The position numbers and the translations under genes are program-made. 64,000 nucleotides of DNA from Zoroaster sp. YZ-2022. Taxonomy: Eukaryota; Echinodermata; Asteroidea; Forcipulatida; Zoroasteridae. The notes beneath the pieces are model-generated. The model did not search any database. It saw only the letters and a program-made list of their open reading frames with translations, and was not told the DNA's origin. Numbering within the stretch: position 1 is the stretch's first letter; the number at the start of each line of letters is the position of its first letter. The stretch is taken from positions 5,001,855-5,065,854 of the forward strand of contig CM055819.1 of assembly GCA_029582265.1 (NCBI GenBank), in the 5' to 3' direction. Below are positions 22,655 through 32,956 of the stretch, in pieces.

Positions 22655-22775
22655 AGGCTGCTTGCGGTGACACCATGTGAAATTTTCAAATTGAGTAGTA
22701 ATTAGTTCTGAAAAGAAATGGTGGTTACAAATGGACGTTTCGATCAGTATGCTCTGATCGTTTTCAGGAGAAAGC
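22655..22775. repeat. Penelope-like hairpin repeat
   Basis: Carries CTTGCGGTGACACCATGTGA, TTCTGAAAAGAAATGGTGG and CGTTTCGATCAGTATGCTC. The distal CTGANGA element is mutated (CTGATCGTTTTCAGG on the plus strand). Confidence 0.6.
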
Positions 22776-22989
22776 CCGCCTATTCTTATCATCAACGGCG
22801 TAATCTGTTGTTAATGCTGTTTATCAAAGTGATACAGAAAGGTCTTTTAAGGAAGTTTTACTACCCTCTTGAGAGCAGCGCCCTCATACGGCACAAAGCA
22901 TATTTTCTTCGTATATGTTTAGATGCGAAACAATGATCCCCTAGCGGTTGTATTATAAGAACTTGAATCGGCCTAATACTTGTTTTGAC

Positions 22990-23222
22990 CAAAAAATGTT
23001 TCCGGTTTCTGATCATAGGTCGGCTTCAAAATCGGTGCGGTGACGCAGTTTATTTTTTGGGGTAAAAAACATTCATGCCCCTATGTGTAAAAGTCGTTTA
23101 AAACACAGCACGGCAGAATTCCAATCGATCCAGCAATTTTGGCTGCAATTGGACATCGTTTCATAGCTTTAAAAAAAAAAATCTGAGGCGCCGTGCGCGA
23201 AGACCAGAAACCGTTTTTTTTG
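22990..23222. repeat. MITE of the GGTTTCTGGTC family, partial
   Basis: Opens CCGGTTTCTGATCATAGGTC and closes GCGAAGACCAGAAACCG. It contains GATCCAGCAATTTTGGC on the opposite strand relative to 14750. Confidence 0.6.
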
Positions 23223-23534
23223 GGGGGGGGGGGGGGTATAACATGTTTTTAATCGGAAATGGAGGGTTTTCAAAAGTAAAACAAAATACAAATTAACAAT
23301 GATAATAATTTCTCTGACACTTTGTTTGATTTCCTTTTTTAATGTCCAATCTCCATGGTAATGTTGGCAAAAGTGTGCTTACTCTCTTTGAATCAAGATA
23401 TATATCATATACATTAAAAGAAGGTACAACATTGGTAATGTTCAATCAAATCAATTTGGTCTTATAAAAATAGTGGTTTAAAGCCAGTGACTTTAAATTG
23501 TTTTCGCTTCATCATTTTTTCAATTACCTGGTTC

Positions 23535-23849
23535 TCATCTTTCAAGCTGTTTATTTTTGTGCTTATTTATTACCTGCCTGTAGGTATTTTCTGTCATGCC
23601 TGTTTTTTTTGCGATATCTGCTGTCTTTGTCGTAAGTGAGCTGTTTGATGAAACAAGCATCTTCTTGCCGACATACATGAGCGACCCAGTTGTATATTGT
23701 TGACCTCTGATAAAGTCTTCAATGTCTGAGATCCCGCAGATTCTCTTAATATCTTCATTTTTGTATCTGTATTTACAAAACTCACCCTCAGAACCATCCA
23801 CCCTTTTGTAAGAATTCACCTTTTTCTCCCTCTGGTGGCCTCCTTTCAC
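23535..23849 (-). pseudogene. LINE reverse-transcriptase C-terminal remnant
   Basis: The minus frame reads EFCKYRYKNEDIKRICG and SDIEDFIRGQQY, resembling the thumb/post-RT tail of LINE-type endonuclease-reverse transcriptases (the RNEDIRK... motif). Near 23700 the frame shifts by one base. The alternative frame then continues WVAHVCRQEDACFIK and QLTYDKDSRYRKKNRHDRK to a stop, completing the W-x-GH-V-x-R motif in the form WVAHVCR. It is therefore a frameshifted 3' end of a non-LTR element. The clade cannot be settled from about 100 residues. Confidence 0.65.
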
Positions 23850-24019
23850 TAATATGATCTCAATAGCAATGTAAACGCCGACTCTAGCTTGTCAAAATGC
23901 CTTTGGGTGGGGCACCATGCCTGACAACCGTATGTCATGACTTATCGGACCATTGCATTGAAAAACTGAACTCGGGTTTTCAGTTTTATTTTGTGATTGG
24001 TGTAGAATTTTTTGGCCAA

Positions 24020-24725
24020 AGTATGCTTACTCTCTTTGAATCAAGATATACATTGAAGGGAAGGTACAACATTGATAATGTTGGCAGAACTGCTTCTATG
24101 AGTATGCTTACTAATGTTGGCAGAACTGCTTCTATGAGTATGCTTACTCTCTTTGAATCAAGATATACATTGAAGGGAAGGTACAACATTGGTAATGTTG
24201 GCAGAACTGCTTCTATGAGTATGCTTACTCTCTTTGAATCAAGATATACATTGAAGGGAAGGTACAACGTTGGTAATGGTGGCAAAACTGCTTCTATGAG
24301 TATGCTTACTCTCTTTGAATCAAGATATACATTGAAGGGAAGGTACAACATTGGTAATGGTGGCAAAACTGCTTCTATGAGTATGCTTACTCTCTTTGAA
24401 TCAAGATATACATTGAAGGGAAGGTACAACATTGGTAATGTTGGCAGAACTGCTTCTATGAGTATGCTTACTCTCTTTGAATCAAGATATACATTGAAGG
24501 GAAGGTACAACGTTGGTAATGTTGGCAGAACTGCTTCTATGAGTATGCTTACTCTCTTTGAATCAAGATATACATTAAAGGGAAGGTACAACGTTGGTAA
24601 TGTTGGCAGAACTGCTTCTATGAGTATGCTTACTAATGTTGGCATAACTGCTTCTATGAGTACGCTTACTCTCTTTGAATCAAGATATACATTGAAGGGA
24701 AGGTACAACATTGGTAATGTTAGGT
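24020..24725. repeat. 81-bp satellite array, part 1
   Basis: Tandem copies of an 81-bp unit containing ATGCTTACTCTCTTTGAATC, AAGATATACATTGAAGGG and GGTACAACATTGGTAATGTT. Because the period is divisible by three and lacks stops in one frame on each strand, it gives opposed frames of about 280 codons. A single diverged unit occurs at about 23370-23440. Confidence 0.92.
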
Positions 24726-24754
24726 AAAACTTGTAGCTTTGCATGGTGAGGATG

Positions 24755-24872
24755 ATAAGTAAGACTAATTGCGGTGACACCATGTGGAATCTCAATTGAG
24801 TAGTAATTAGTTCTGAAAAGAACTGGGGGTACAACTCGACGTTTCGATCAGTATGCTCTGATCGTCCTCAGG
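24755..24872. repeat. Penelope-like hairpin repeat within the satellite
   Basis: Complete: GACTAATTGCGGTGACACCA, AGTTCTGAAAAGAACTGGG, CGACGTTTCGATCAGTATGC, TCGTCCTCAGG. It replaces part of a satellite unit; satellite sequence (TAATGTTGGCAGAACTGC) resumes directly after CCTCAGG. Confidence 0.7.
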
Positions 24873-24902
24873 TAATGTTGGCAGAACTGCTTCTATGAGT
24901 AT

Positions 24903-25256
24903 GAGGTGTCGTGGCCGAGCGGTCTAGCTTACCGGATTCAAGTTCTGGTGTTAGCAACAGAATGTGGATTCGAATCACGGCCGTGACACTTGTGTCCTTG
25001 AGCAAGACACTTAATCATAATTGCTTCTCTCCACCCAGAGGTTAAATGGGTACCTGTGAAGGCAGAGTTGGTTTGCTCTATATGCGCTAGAAATGGCAGC
25101 AATTGAGCTGTATACTCCCCAGGGAGCTGAGATGGTTTCAGGAATGATTTATGAGCCTTATGAGCCTTATGAGCAGAGATAATAATATAATGCGCCTTGA
25201 GCACCACTTAGCTGGTGGATACGTGCGCTATATAAATCCACACATTATTATTATTA
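24903..25256 (+). mobile_element. Full-length tRNA-derived SINE
   Basis: The head carries a tRNA-Leu-like A box (GTGGCCGAGCGGTCTAGC) and a B box (GGATTCGAATC). The conserved body follows, then GCGCTATATAAATCC and (ATT)n. It is inserted in the 81-bp satellite. It is the most complete of three copies and is not a functional tRNA gene. Confidence 0.9.
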
Positions 25257-25915
25257 TGCTTACTCTCTTTGAATCAAGATATACATTGAAGGGAAGGTAC
25301 AACATCAGTAATGTTGGCAGAACTGCTTCTATGAGTATGCTTACTCTCTTTGAATCAAGATATACATTGAAGGGAAGGTACAACATTGGTAATGTTGGCA
25401 GAACTGCTTCTATGAGTATGCTTACTCTCTTTGAATCAAGATATACATTGAAGAGAAGGTACAACGTTGGTAATGTTGGCAGAACTGCTTCTATGAGTAT
25501 GCTTACTCTCTTTGAATCAAGATATACATTGAAGAGAAGGTACAACGTTGGTAATGTTGGCAGAACTGCTTCTATGAGTATGCTTACTCTCTTTGAATCA
25601 AGATATACATTGAAGAGAAGGTACAACGTTGGTAATGTTGGCCAAACTGCTTCTGTGAGTATGCTTACTCTCTTTGAATCAAGATATACATTGAAGGGAA
25701 GGCAAAACTGCTTCTGTGAGTATGCTTACTCTCTTTGAATCAAGATATACAATGAAGGGAAGGTACAACATCGGTAATGTTGGCAGAACTGCTTCTATGA
25801 GTATGCTTACTCTCTTTGAATCAAGATATACATTGAAGAGAAGGTACAACGTTGGTAATGTTGGCAGAACTGCTTCTATGAGTATGCTTACTCTCTTTGA
25901 ATCAAGATACATTGA
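25257..25915. repeat. 81-bp satellite array, part 2
   Basis: Resumes after the SINE tail with about eight more units, including AAGAGAAGG variants and one shortened unit near 25700 (AAGGGAAGGCAAAACTGC). Neighbouring units share variants, which suggests local amplification. Confidence 0.92.
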
Positions 25916-26147
25916 GTCATTAACAAGTAAATAGTGAAAATGCATTCAGATTTTTTTCGCATGAATTCTAACATGGAATTTTAATTGGTAATAATTTAAT
26001 TTTTCTTAAAAATGTACACCATCTTCAGCTTTGTCTTAATCCAAGAAATAGTTAATCAAGGAATGTTTAGCATCAACTAAATTTATTGCCTTGTAAATAG
26101 TTTTGGTTCTAAAAAAAAAGAACCGATGCCTTCCCTTAAATATTATT

Positions 26148-26390
26148 ATAAAAAGTCTCCGGTTTCTGGTCGAAGGCCGGCAAAGGGGAACAGTGGGTCC
26201 TCGGTTGACAGTTACTGTTTGCAAATGTCCTCGATTGAAAAAGTGTACAAATCAAATGAGAGATGCCTAAAAAGTTTAAGTTCAATAATGAAGGGAACAA
26301 TAGCGAGGAATAATAGGTCCTCTCTTTACATCATATACATGGCTACATAGGTTTACATGAGTTTTACCCTTGGTTTCTGGTTTTATTTAA
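26148..26390. repeat. MITE of the GGTTTCTGGTC family, diverged
   Basis: Begins TCTCCGGTTTCTGGTCGAAG and ends TTGGTTTCTGGTTTTAT, with an unrelated-looking interior. Confidence 0.45.
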
Positions 26391-26535
26391 AGGGACAATA
26401 TCGTCACGATCAACAGGGCATGGAATTGGAGTGCTAGTTTTAGATTATCTCAGTGACTGAAAATAATACCCCACATAAGGTCATATTGCCGCTGCATAAA
26501 TGAGCCAGTAATTTTCAGCCATTGTGTTCTTAAAC
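26391..26535. repeat. AGGGACA fold-back MITE, half copy
   Basis: From AAAGGGACAATATCGTCACG to TTTTCAGCCATTGTG; the opposite arm is missing. Confidence 0.7.
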
Positions 26536-26791
26536 ACCTAATATTCCAATTATTCCAATACATTCACTCAATCCACCCCCCATAAACCCTCATAACAGTT
26601 CTGTTCACATAATACACCCATGTAAAATGTATTTTCCATTTCAATTAATAAGAAAATAAATGTTGAAAAACTGTCTGCCTGAAAATTATGAAAATATTTA
26701 ATACTAAAAATAAATTCTTAAAAAATAGATATTACAAAAATTATATACAAATTATATTTACTAATTACAATCAATTTAATTAACTTTTTAA

Positions 26792-27053
26792 CCCTAACCC
26801 CCTAGGTATTCTGGCTAGGAACCTTCCTGAATCCTCCAAAATCCATCAGTGCACTTTTGGAAACATGCCCTTATCTTCAAAATGCACCATGCATTTTCGT
26901 TGATCTTTTATATTCAGCACTTATGGCCTGTACTTCTTGCCGGGTAGTAATTTTGCCCCATTTGAAGAGGTGAAAGTACCAGTTTCCAACATTGCTGAAT
27001 TTTCCCCAAAAAGTTTTCCTTGGAGGATTTTGCAGGATATGGGGTGGTTAGGG
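26792..27053. mobile_element. TTAA MITE, CCAAAATCC-word subfamily
   Basis: TTAA at 26788-26791 and 27054-27057, with ends CCCTAACCCCCTAGG and GGGGTGGTTAGGG. It contains CCTGAATCCTCCAAAATCC. A decayed relative is at 4875-5127. Confidence 0.85.
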
Positions 27054-27207
27054 TTAAGGCACGGTACATCTTTGGTCATTACTGAATCAACATGAAGTTG
27101 GTAAAGATAACATTCATCATGAGAAATTATTCCATCTGACATGTTTCCCTTCAAATGTAAAATAAGAAGTGCATGTACATTTCAAACATGGCAATTATTT
27201 GCTTTGA

Positions 27208-27860
27208 TCATAACCACCCCCAAACCATTCAAACTCCAACAGCAGGGTTTGTTGTATTTTGATGGACTCAGTACTGTATAGCCTAGACAGGGATACTTTG
27301 CATGGGGCCGGGTGTCCTAATTCCAGCTAAGTCCAACAGTTGGGTGGTAGTGTTACTGCATGGTGATTGATTTTGATGGACTCAGTACTGTATAGCCCAG
27401 ACAGGGATACTTTGCATGGTGCCGGGTGTCCTAATTCCAGCTAAGTCCAACAGTTGGGTGGTAGTGTTACTGCATGGTGTTTGATTTTGATGGACTCAGT
27501 ACTGTATAGCCCTGACAGGGATACTTTACATGGGGCCGGGTGTCCTAATTACAGCTAAGTCCAACAGTTGGGTGGTAGTGTTACTGCATGGTGATTGATT
27601 TTGATGGACTCAGTACTGTATAGCCTAGACAGCGATACTTTACATGGGGCCGGGTGTCCCAATTACAGCTAAGTCCAACAGTTGGGTGGTAGTGTTACTG
27701 CATGGTGTTGTATTTTGATGGACTCAGTACTGTATAGCCCAGACAGCGATACTTTACATGGGGCCGGGTGTCCCAATTACAGCAGTTGGGTGGTAGTGTT
27801 TGTACATGGTGTTGGATTTTGGCAGATTCAGGAAGGTTCCTAGCCAAAATAGCTCAGGGA
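27208..27860. mobile_element. TTAA-type MITE with about 117-bp tandem array
   Basis: Opens AACCACCCCCAAACCATTC. Four full units and one shortened unit follow, each with GATGGACTCAGTACTGTATA, GGGCCGGGTGTCC and AGTCCAACAGTTGGGTGG. The opposite-oriented element at 54101-54304 has one such unit, so the tandem array arose inside a MITE. Confidence 0.8.
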
Positions 27861-28022
27861 TTACAGTTAATATATTATTAGCTTCTTTCAGGTGCTTTGT
27901 CAGAAATTTGTGAGGGAGGGGCAGTGAAAAAATGGGGAAAAAAAAAGAAGTCCCTGTAAAATGCTTGCCTGAAAATATTTTGACCGAGGTCACAAAACAT
28001 CTACTCCTCCCCCCTCTTTTAA

Positions 28023-28461
28023 CCCTCCTACTATAGCTGCACTTTAGTGGCAAGTAGCTACAGAGGTCAAAACCAGTCAACTGCCTGTTTTGACTGTTGA
28101 CCCAAATGTACACACAGGGGCATTTCTGACTGGTTTTTACTGTCATTTTGACCACCCTGAACAATACAAGACAATGCTTTTATCAGTCAAAAACGGTCAA
28201 CTCATTTTGACCTGTAAATGTACTTACTACACGTAAGGTTTGACAGTGTTTGACTTTTAAGTGCAGTAGATATACCTTGACAAGTATATCAACATTTTGA
28301 CTGATTTTGACCCTAGCAGTCACAGGAAGGTTTTAATGAAAAAGATCACAAGATATTTACTTTCATGACAACAATGATGATGATGATGATAAGACTAGAT
28401 TCATTTAATATAAAATATTACAAAAAAGAACTAAATATGGACACAAGGGAGGTGGATGGGG
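28023..28461. mobile_element. TTAA MITE, GTCAAAA-word family, ending in a host exon
   Basis: TTAA at 28019-28022 and 28462-28465. The left end is CCCTCCTACTATAGC; the right end is GGTGGATGGGG, the family's internal border. It abuts or overlaps the last predicted exon of the arrestin-fold gene. Confidence 0.8.
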
Positions 28462-28555
28462 TTAACCTCCCCACTGTCTCCCCCAGCTATTGTCCAGTTC
28501 TCAGTGAACAGAAATTGACGGTAGCTGGAAGGATGCTGGTAGTCATTAGTGACAA
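28431..28555 (-). CDS. Arrestin-fold gene, candidate terminal exon
   Basis: From acceptor GTAAAG the frame reads VTNDYQHPSSYRQFLF, TENWTIAGGDSGEV, then NPIHLPCVHI and a TAG stop. It joins in frame to the exon at 28629-28674, which ends in phase 1. The nearer CTAG acceptor would create an immediate stop. The final residues (about ten) and the stop lie in the antisense of the TTAA MITE at 28023-28461, so the C-terminus would be MITE-derived. The peptide looks protein-like but has no recognised domain. It could instead end at a donor near GAG-GTTAAC. This is the weakest exon of the set. Confidence 0.38.
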
Positions 28556-28628
28556 CTTTACTCTAGAATCGAGAAGGCCCAATGGCATGGACTTTATTCA
28601 TTTATCTTGGCTAATGTTCATCACTTAC

Positions 28629-28674
28629 AGTTCAGGGGAGGCTGTTCAAAGTAAACCTTCAAAAACTGGTGATT
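28629..28674 (-). CDS. Arrestin-fold gene, probable late exon
   Basis: A 46-bp exon with a strong pyrimidine-rich acceptor (GTTCTGCTTTTCAG) and a consensus donor (GTAAGTGA). Only phase 0 is open: NHQFLKVYFEQPPLN. This follows GTYVK from the exon at 31795-31867, also phase 0, and could supply the last long beta-strand of the C-terminal arrestin domain, where kinds of 'YxLxV' pattern are usual. The splice signals are good; the homology is too short to be decisive. Confidence 0.55.
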
Positions 28675-28998
28675 CTGAAAAGCAGAACGAAACGAAAAAA
28701 AAAACAATTTTCACAAGTTATCCAGATGGTTCTAGCATTTTGTCTGGACACGAATCCCATGTATGTTAAAGTGGTGATGGTTAGAGATATACCACCTGTG
28801 AACGGCTAAGACAACCCACAAAATTGTATTTATAAAGCGAACAAATTTTGAAAAGTAATACTGTTAAACAAAAACAAAACAACTAAAATTATGAAATTTG
28901 GATGTCGGAAACTGTAAATAAAAGCGATGCTGATTGACAGCCCCGCTGGTAGACTGCCCACTGCCCATGCTCTGAAAATTGTCTCTTGACTGGAACAT

Positions 28999-29215
28999 CT
29001 GAGTAGTAATTAGTTCTGAAAAGAACTGGAGATTACAACTCGACGTTTCGATCAGTATGCTCTGATCGTCCTCAGGAGAATGCCGGACTCTGGGAGATGC
29101 TGCTACTTAAGTAGAGTGCTGGAGGATCACGCGATGGCTGGATGCTGGAGGATTAGTGAGTTGAAGCGTGCAGGCGGGAAACTGGTGGGGCTAGGATCCT
29201 TGGAGTAGGAGAGAG
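28999..29215. repeat. Penelope-like hairpin repeat with downstream retroelement segment
   Basis: Carries GAACTGGAGATTACAACTCG, CGACGTTTCGATCAGTATGC and TCGTCCTCAGGAGAATGCC, then ACTTAAGTAGAGTGCTGGAG and TTGAAGCGTGCAGGCGGG. That downstream segment is shared with about 4085-4160, indicating that the hairpin belongs to a longer element. Confidence 0.6.
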
Positions 29216-29457
29216 CAGTGTGTGTGCTCACTGAACTGAATCAATTGTTAACAAGCACGGGGGGGAGGGTGGTTGACTTAGGATGAGGGTGGGTTGTGGA
29301 CTTTGTGTCACTCACCTAAGATGGAATTTGAGACGGACAGTTTGTCATGGCGGGGCAGCCTAGAGCAATCCTGCATCCAACTTGCTGGTCTCCAGTCCAA
29401 CCACTACAGTCAATGGAGAAATGGATAATATTCTTTTATAAATACATGCGACAGGTT

Positions 29458-29735
29458 AAAGGGGTAGTATCGTCACGATCAACAGGGCATGGAATCAGAG
29501 TGCTAGTTTTAGATTAACTCAGTGACTGAAAATAATACTCCACATTATAAGATCATATTACCTGAGGACGATCAGAGCATACTGATCGAAACATCGAGTT
29601 GTACCTCCAGTTCTTTTCAGAACTAATTACTACTCAATTGAGATTCCACATGGTGTCACCGCAATTAGTCGTACTTATCATATTACCGATGTTGCTGCAT
29701 AAATGAGGTAGTAACTTTCAGTCACTGTGCCAATC
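29458..29735. mobile_element. AGGGACA fold-back MITE split by a hairpin repeat
   Basis: The host part runs to ATAAGATCATATTA at about 29571. The inserted hairpin repeat follows to about 29682 and the host resumes with CCGATGTTGCTGC. TCATATTA occurs on both sides of the insertion, an apparent 8-bp duplication. The insert has no inverted termini. Confidence 0.7.
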
Positions 29736-29739
29736 TTAA

Positions 29740-29953
29740 AGGGACAGTATCGTCACAATCAACAGGGCATGGAATCAGAGTGCTTGTTTTAGATTAACTC
29801 TTCAGTGACTGAAAATAATACTCCACATGATAAGGTTATAATACCGTTGCTGCTGCATAAATGAGCCAGTAATTTTCAGTCACTGTTTTCAAACTAGGAC
29901 ATCGATTCCATGCCCTGTTGAAACTCTGCTCTGATCGTGACAATATTGTCCCT
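29740..29953. mobile_element. AGGGACA fold-back MITE, complete
   Basis: TTAA at 29736-29739 and 29954-29957. Reads AGGGACAGTATCGTCACAAT through to CGTGACAATATTGTCCCT. The arms are nearly complementary throughout. Confidence 0.85.
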
Positions 29954-30045
29954 TTAAAGTCTTAATCAATGCGTCCTATGTTCGTATGGTAAAAAAAACT
30001 AGCACTCTGATTCCATGCCCTGTTGATTGTGATATTGTCACCCTC

Positions 30046-30391
30046 CAACTGTAACTTTAGCGGCAAGTAGCTATAGAGGTCAAAACCAGTCAACTGCCTG
30101 TTTTGACTGTTGGCCCAAATGTGCACACAGGGGCATTTCTGACTGGTTTTTACTGTCATTTTGACCACCCTGAACAATACCAGACAATGCTTTTACCCGT
30201 CAAAAACGGTTGACTCTGTTCTTACTACACGTAAGGTTTGACAGTGTTTGACTTTTCAGTGCACTAGATATACCTTGACAAGTATATCAACATTTTGACT
30301 GATTTTGACCCTTGCAGTCATAGAAGGTTTAAGAAAAAGATTACAAGGTATTTACTTTCATGGCAGCAATGATGATAAGACTAGATTCATT
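30046..30391. mobile_element. TTAA-type MITE, GTCAAAA-word family, truncated
   Basis: Starts CCCTCCAACTGTAAC and follows the long form up to AGACTAGATTCATTTA, where it breaks off. No TTAA remains. Confidence 0.7.
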
Positions 30392-30599
30392 TATACCTGG
30401 GAGGTTACCGAGGGTAGAATAGGCATAACAGGAACGGTGACTATAAGGTCGGTTGCCCTGGGAACCGCAACTCTGATAAAAATACAGTAGGCAACCTTCA
30501 AATCAAAGAAAATATGAAAGAAGTATAAATTAGCACCAAAAATATCATCAAAATACAGCCGCTGCACTCATGTAGGGGTGTCATTTGACAAAAGTAACA

Positions 30600-30885
30600 A
30601 ATTCTGAAAAATGGGTAGCGGGCCTGAGTCTCCCTTTGGTCTAGAGGACAAAGCCCCCCTGAAACTCCTGGATGTTTAATTTTGGAGGATTTACAGATTC
30701 TCCCCCATCCCCACAAACAAGAGGTTTGGACACAATACAGGCTACTTCTTTCTTTCCTTGGCAGCTACTTCTTTCTTTCCTTGGCAGCTACTTCTGTTCT
30801 TTCAAGAAATTTTTGAGGCAAAGGGAGATTTGTAAAAAAATCCTGAAATCAGGAAAAATGCTGAGAAATCTTAGGCATGTGCGCT
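30600..30885. repeat. Dispersed repeat shared with 44640-44880
   Basis: Shares ATGGGTAGCGGGCCTG, CTTTGGTCTAGAGGACAAAG and GATGTTTAATTTTGGAGG. The segment CTACTTCTTTCTTTCCTTGG is duplicated in tandem in this copy only. Confidence 0.7.
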
Positions 30886-30982
30886 GTGTGCTTGTATTTT
30901 TTTTCTCTCCAAAAGCTAATATTTTTTGGCGGTGAGTCTGTAATCCAATTTATTGAAAAAAAAAGGTTCAATGGAGATTTAA

Positions 30983-31695
30983 CCCTAACCTTCCCAAATC
31001 CTCCCAAATCCTCTTTGCTAAAGTGAAGGATTTTGAAGGTTTGAGGTTATATGCTACATGCTCTTTGCTAAAGTGAAGGATTTTGGAGGATTGAGGTTAT
31101 TAGACATACTTGCCTTTCCATGGTACATGTACATCCATGTTTGATGTAGTGATTGCAAGGTCAGTGCTTGGGTCAGTGGACACTGTTTATTGCTCCATGC
31201 ATGCAGGGAGGGTCCTTGGCCATGTACATGTATCACAGATTAGAAACACATGTGTGCTTACATGTCATGTGCTTGCTTTACTACTGAAGGTTTTTGGAGG
31301 ATTCAGGTTATGTGTAAGCAAATGGGCCTAGGGAGTTAGGAAGGATTCAGGGTTATGTGTAAGCAAATGGGCCTAGGGAGTTAAGAAGGATTCAGGTTAT
31401 GTGTAAGCAAATGGGCCTAGGGAGTTAGGAAGGATTCAGGTTATGTGTAAACAAATGGGCCTAGTGAGTTAGGAAGGATTCCGGTTATGTGTAAGCAAGT
31501 GGGCCTATGGAGTTAGGAAGGATTTAGGTTATGTGTAAGCAAATGGGCCTAGGCAGTTAGGAAGGATTCAGGTTATGTGTAAGCAAATGGGCCTAGGCAG
31601 TTAGGAAGGAGTCAGGGTTATGTGTAAGCAAATGGGCCAAGGGAGTTAGGAAGGATTCAGGTTATGTGTAAGCAAGTGGGCCTAGGGAGTTAGGG
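30983..31695 (+). mobile_element. TTAA MITE, CCAAAATCC-word family, about nine 44-bp units
   Basis: TTAA at 30979-30982 and 31696-31699. The MITE body is the same as at 18033. From about 31297 the unit GGTTATGTGTAAGCAAATGG...GGGAGTTAGGAA repeats about nine times before the normal end GAGTTAGGG. Confidence 0.92.
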
Positions 31696-31794
31696 TTAAA
31701 GATATCAATCAAAAGCAAGAGAAGCTAAACAAAAAAGGACAAATCATTAGGAATAAGATCTGGCTAGTATAGTGGAGTGTGAGGAAATTCTTAC

Positions 31795-31867
31795 TTTTAC
31801 ATATGTTCCTAGGGTGGTCGGAGGCAAGAGTGAGCCATCATCAGTAGAAAGATGCCAATCAAATATC
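31795..31867 (-). CDS. Arrestin-fold gene, exon 7 of those found
   Basis: From acceptor TTATTTGTAG the single base G completes TGG (W) begun at the end of the 33897-34093 exon. The 24 codons read IFDWHLSTDDGSLLPPTTLG then TYVK, and the donor is AAA-GTAAGA in phase 0. The LPPTT...YV pattern matches the 'lPPtt...lisV.Y.l.V' stretch of C-terminal arrestin domains. Phase and family position agree, which makes this exon secure. Confidence 0.88.
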
Positions 31868-32418
31868 CTACAAATAACAAACAAACAAACTCTATGTGAT
31901 GCGATCTGCAAAAACCCTTCACATGGTGAAATTTGTCATTTTTGTGTTATATACATCAAATTAACGAGGTCATTGTGCTGTTTTCAAAACTGTTTTATTT
32001 ATGATTCTAGGTTGTCTATAACTTGAGTTATAGGGAAGTTGTAGCCACCGCTGTTCTTAAAAAACAATGGCGGAAACGAAAAACAAAGACGGCTTTTTAA
32101 TTATCCGTCATCATAAAGCTATGTTTTTACATATAAAACGATTGAATTTTTTTTAAATATTTTCAAGAATGATCATTTAGATATTAACAATTAAAATGGT
32201 AACAAAAACTCAAATTGTCAACAAAAAAAATTGGGGGGACTATTTTGCCATTATCTTCAAAACAAGTTCGCCAACATCCGATGGGTTTTCCCAGATCGCA
32301 TCACATATATTCAGGACAATTTGTTACAGAGACCTGTATGTGATGATTGGAAGCCATAGCTTCGTCCTTGAGATCAGGCAGTCCTTGAGGAGAATCCCAG
32401 AGTTTGATAGGATCTGCT

Positions 32419-32637
32419 TAAAGGGACAGTATCGTTACACTCACAAACAGACTTTCAACAGGGCATGGAATCGGTGTCCTAGTTTAAGATGAACGCAGTG
32501 ACTGAAAATTACTGGCTCATGTATGCAGCAGCAACGGTAATATGACCTTATCATGTGGAATATTATTTTCAGTCACGGAGATCTTAAACAAGCACTCCAA
32601 TTCCATGCCCTGTTGGTTGTGACGATGCTGTCCCTTT
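32419..32637. mobile_element. AGGGACA fold-back MITE, complete
   Basis: TTAA-AGGGACAGTATCGTTACAC to GTGACGATGCTGTCCCT-TTAA; the arms pair along their length. Confidence 0.85.
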
Positions 32638-32956
32638 AAGTAGCTGAGTGGAAGACCCTGATGCAGGTGATTAGCCCGATGAGACGCGAGGGTGGAAAAC
32701 TGGAGACTGAATCCTGGGGTGTGTGTGTGTGTTGTGCGTGTGCTTAGCACTGAACATTTTTAGGGATGAAGGCCAAAGTCATGGTACAGCCAAGCCTTTG
32801 AGAAGCCTGGCCACAAGCTCAGGCTTTGCCCAGTACTACAGGCCTACATAATCTCCTAGCTGAGCACAAAAAACCCTTTACTAATGAATAGATCTCAAAT
32901 AGCTTATATTGTCAACACAGACTCAACTGTCTTTTTTTCACAAATGCAGCTATTAT

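Noticed and set aside
23897..24834. Opposed open frames of about 280 codons
   Set aside because: Explained by an 81-bp satellite with a stop-free period. Kept only as a finding to test, not as genes.
24903..24975. Possible tRNA-Leu gene
   Set aside because: It is the tRNA-like head of a SINE; the body, (ATT)n tail and dispersed copies show retroposon origin.
24020..25915. CRISPR-like array
   Set aside because: Units are contiguous 81-bp tandem repeats with no spacers, in a eukaryotic setting.
27754..28164. 136-codon minus-strand frame
   Set aside because: It runs through a TTAA MITE and a tandem array. Only its middle part is of interest, as the possible pre-insertion end of the arrestin-fold gene.
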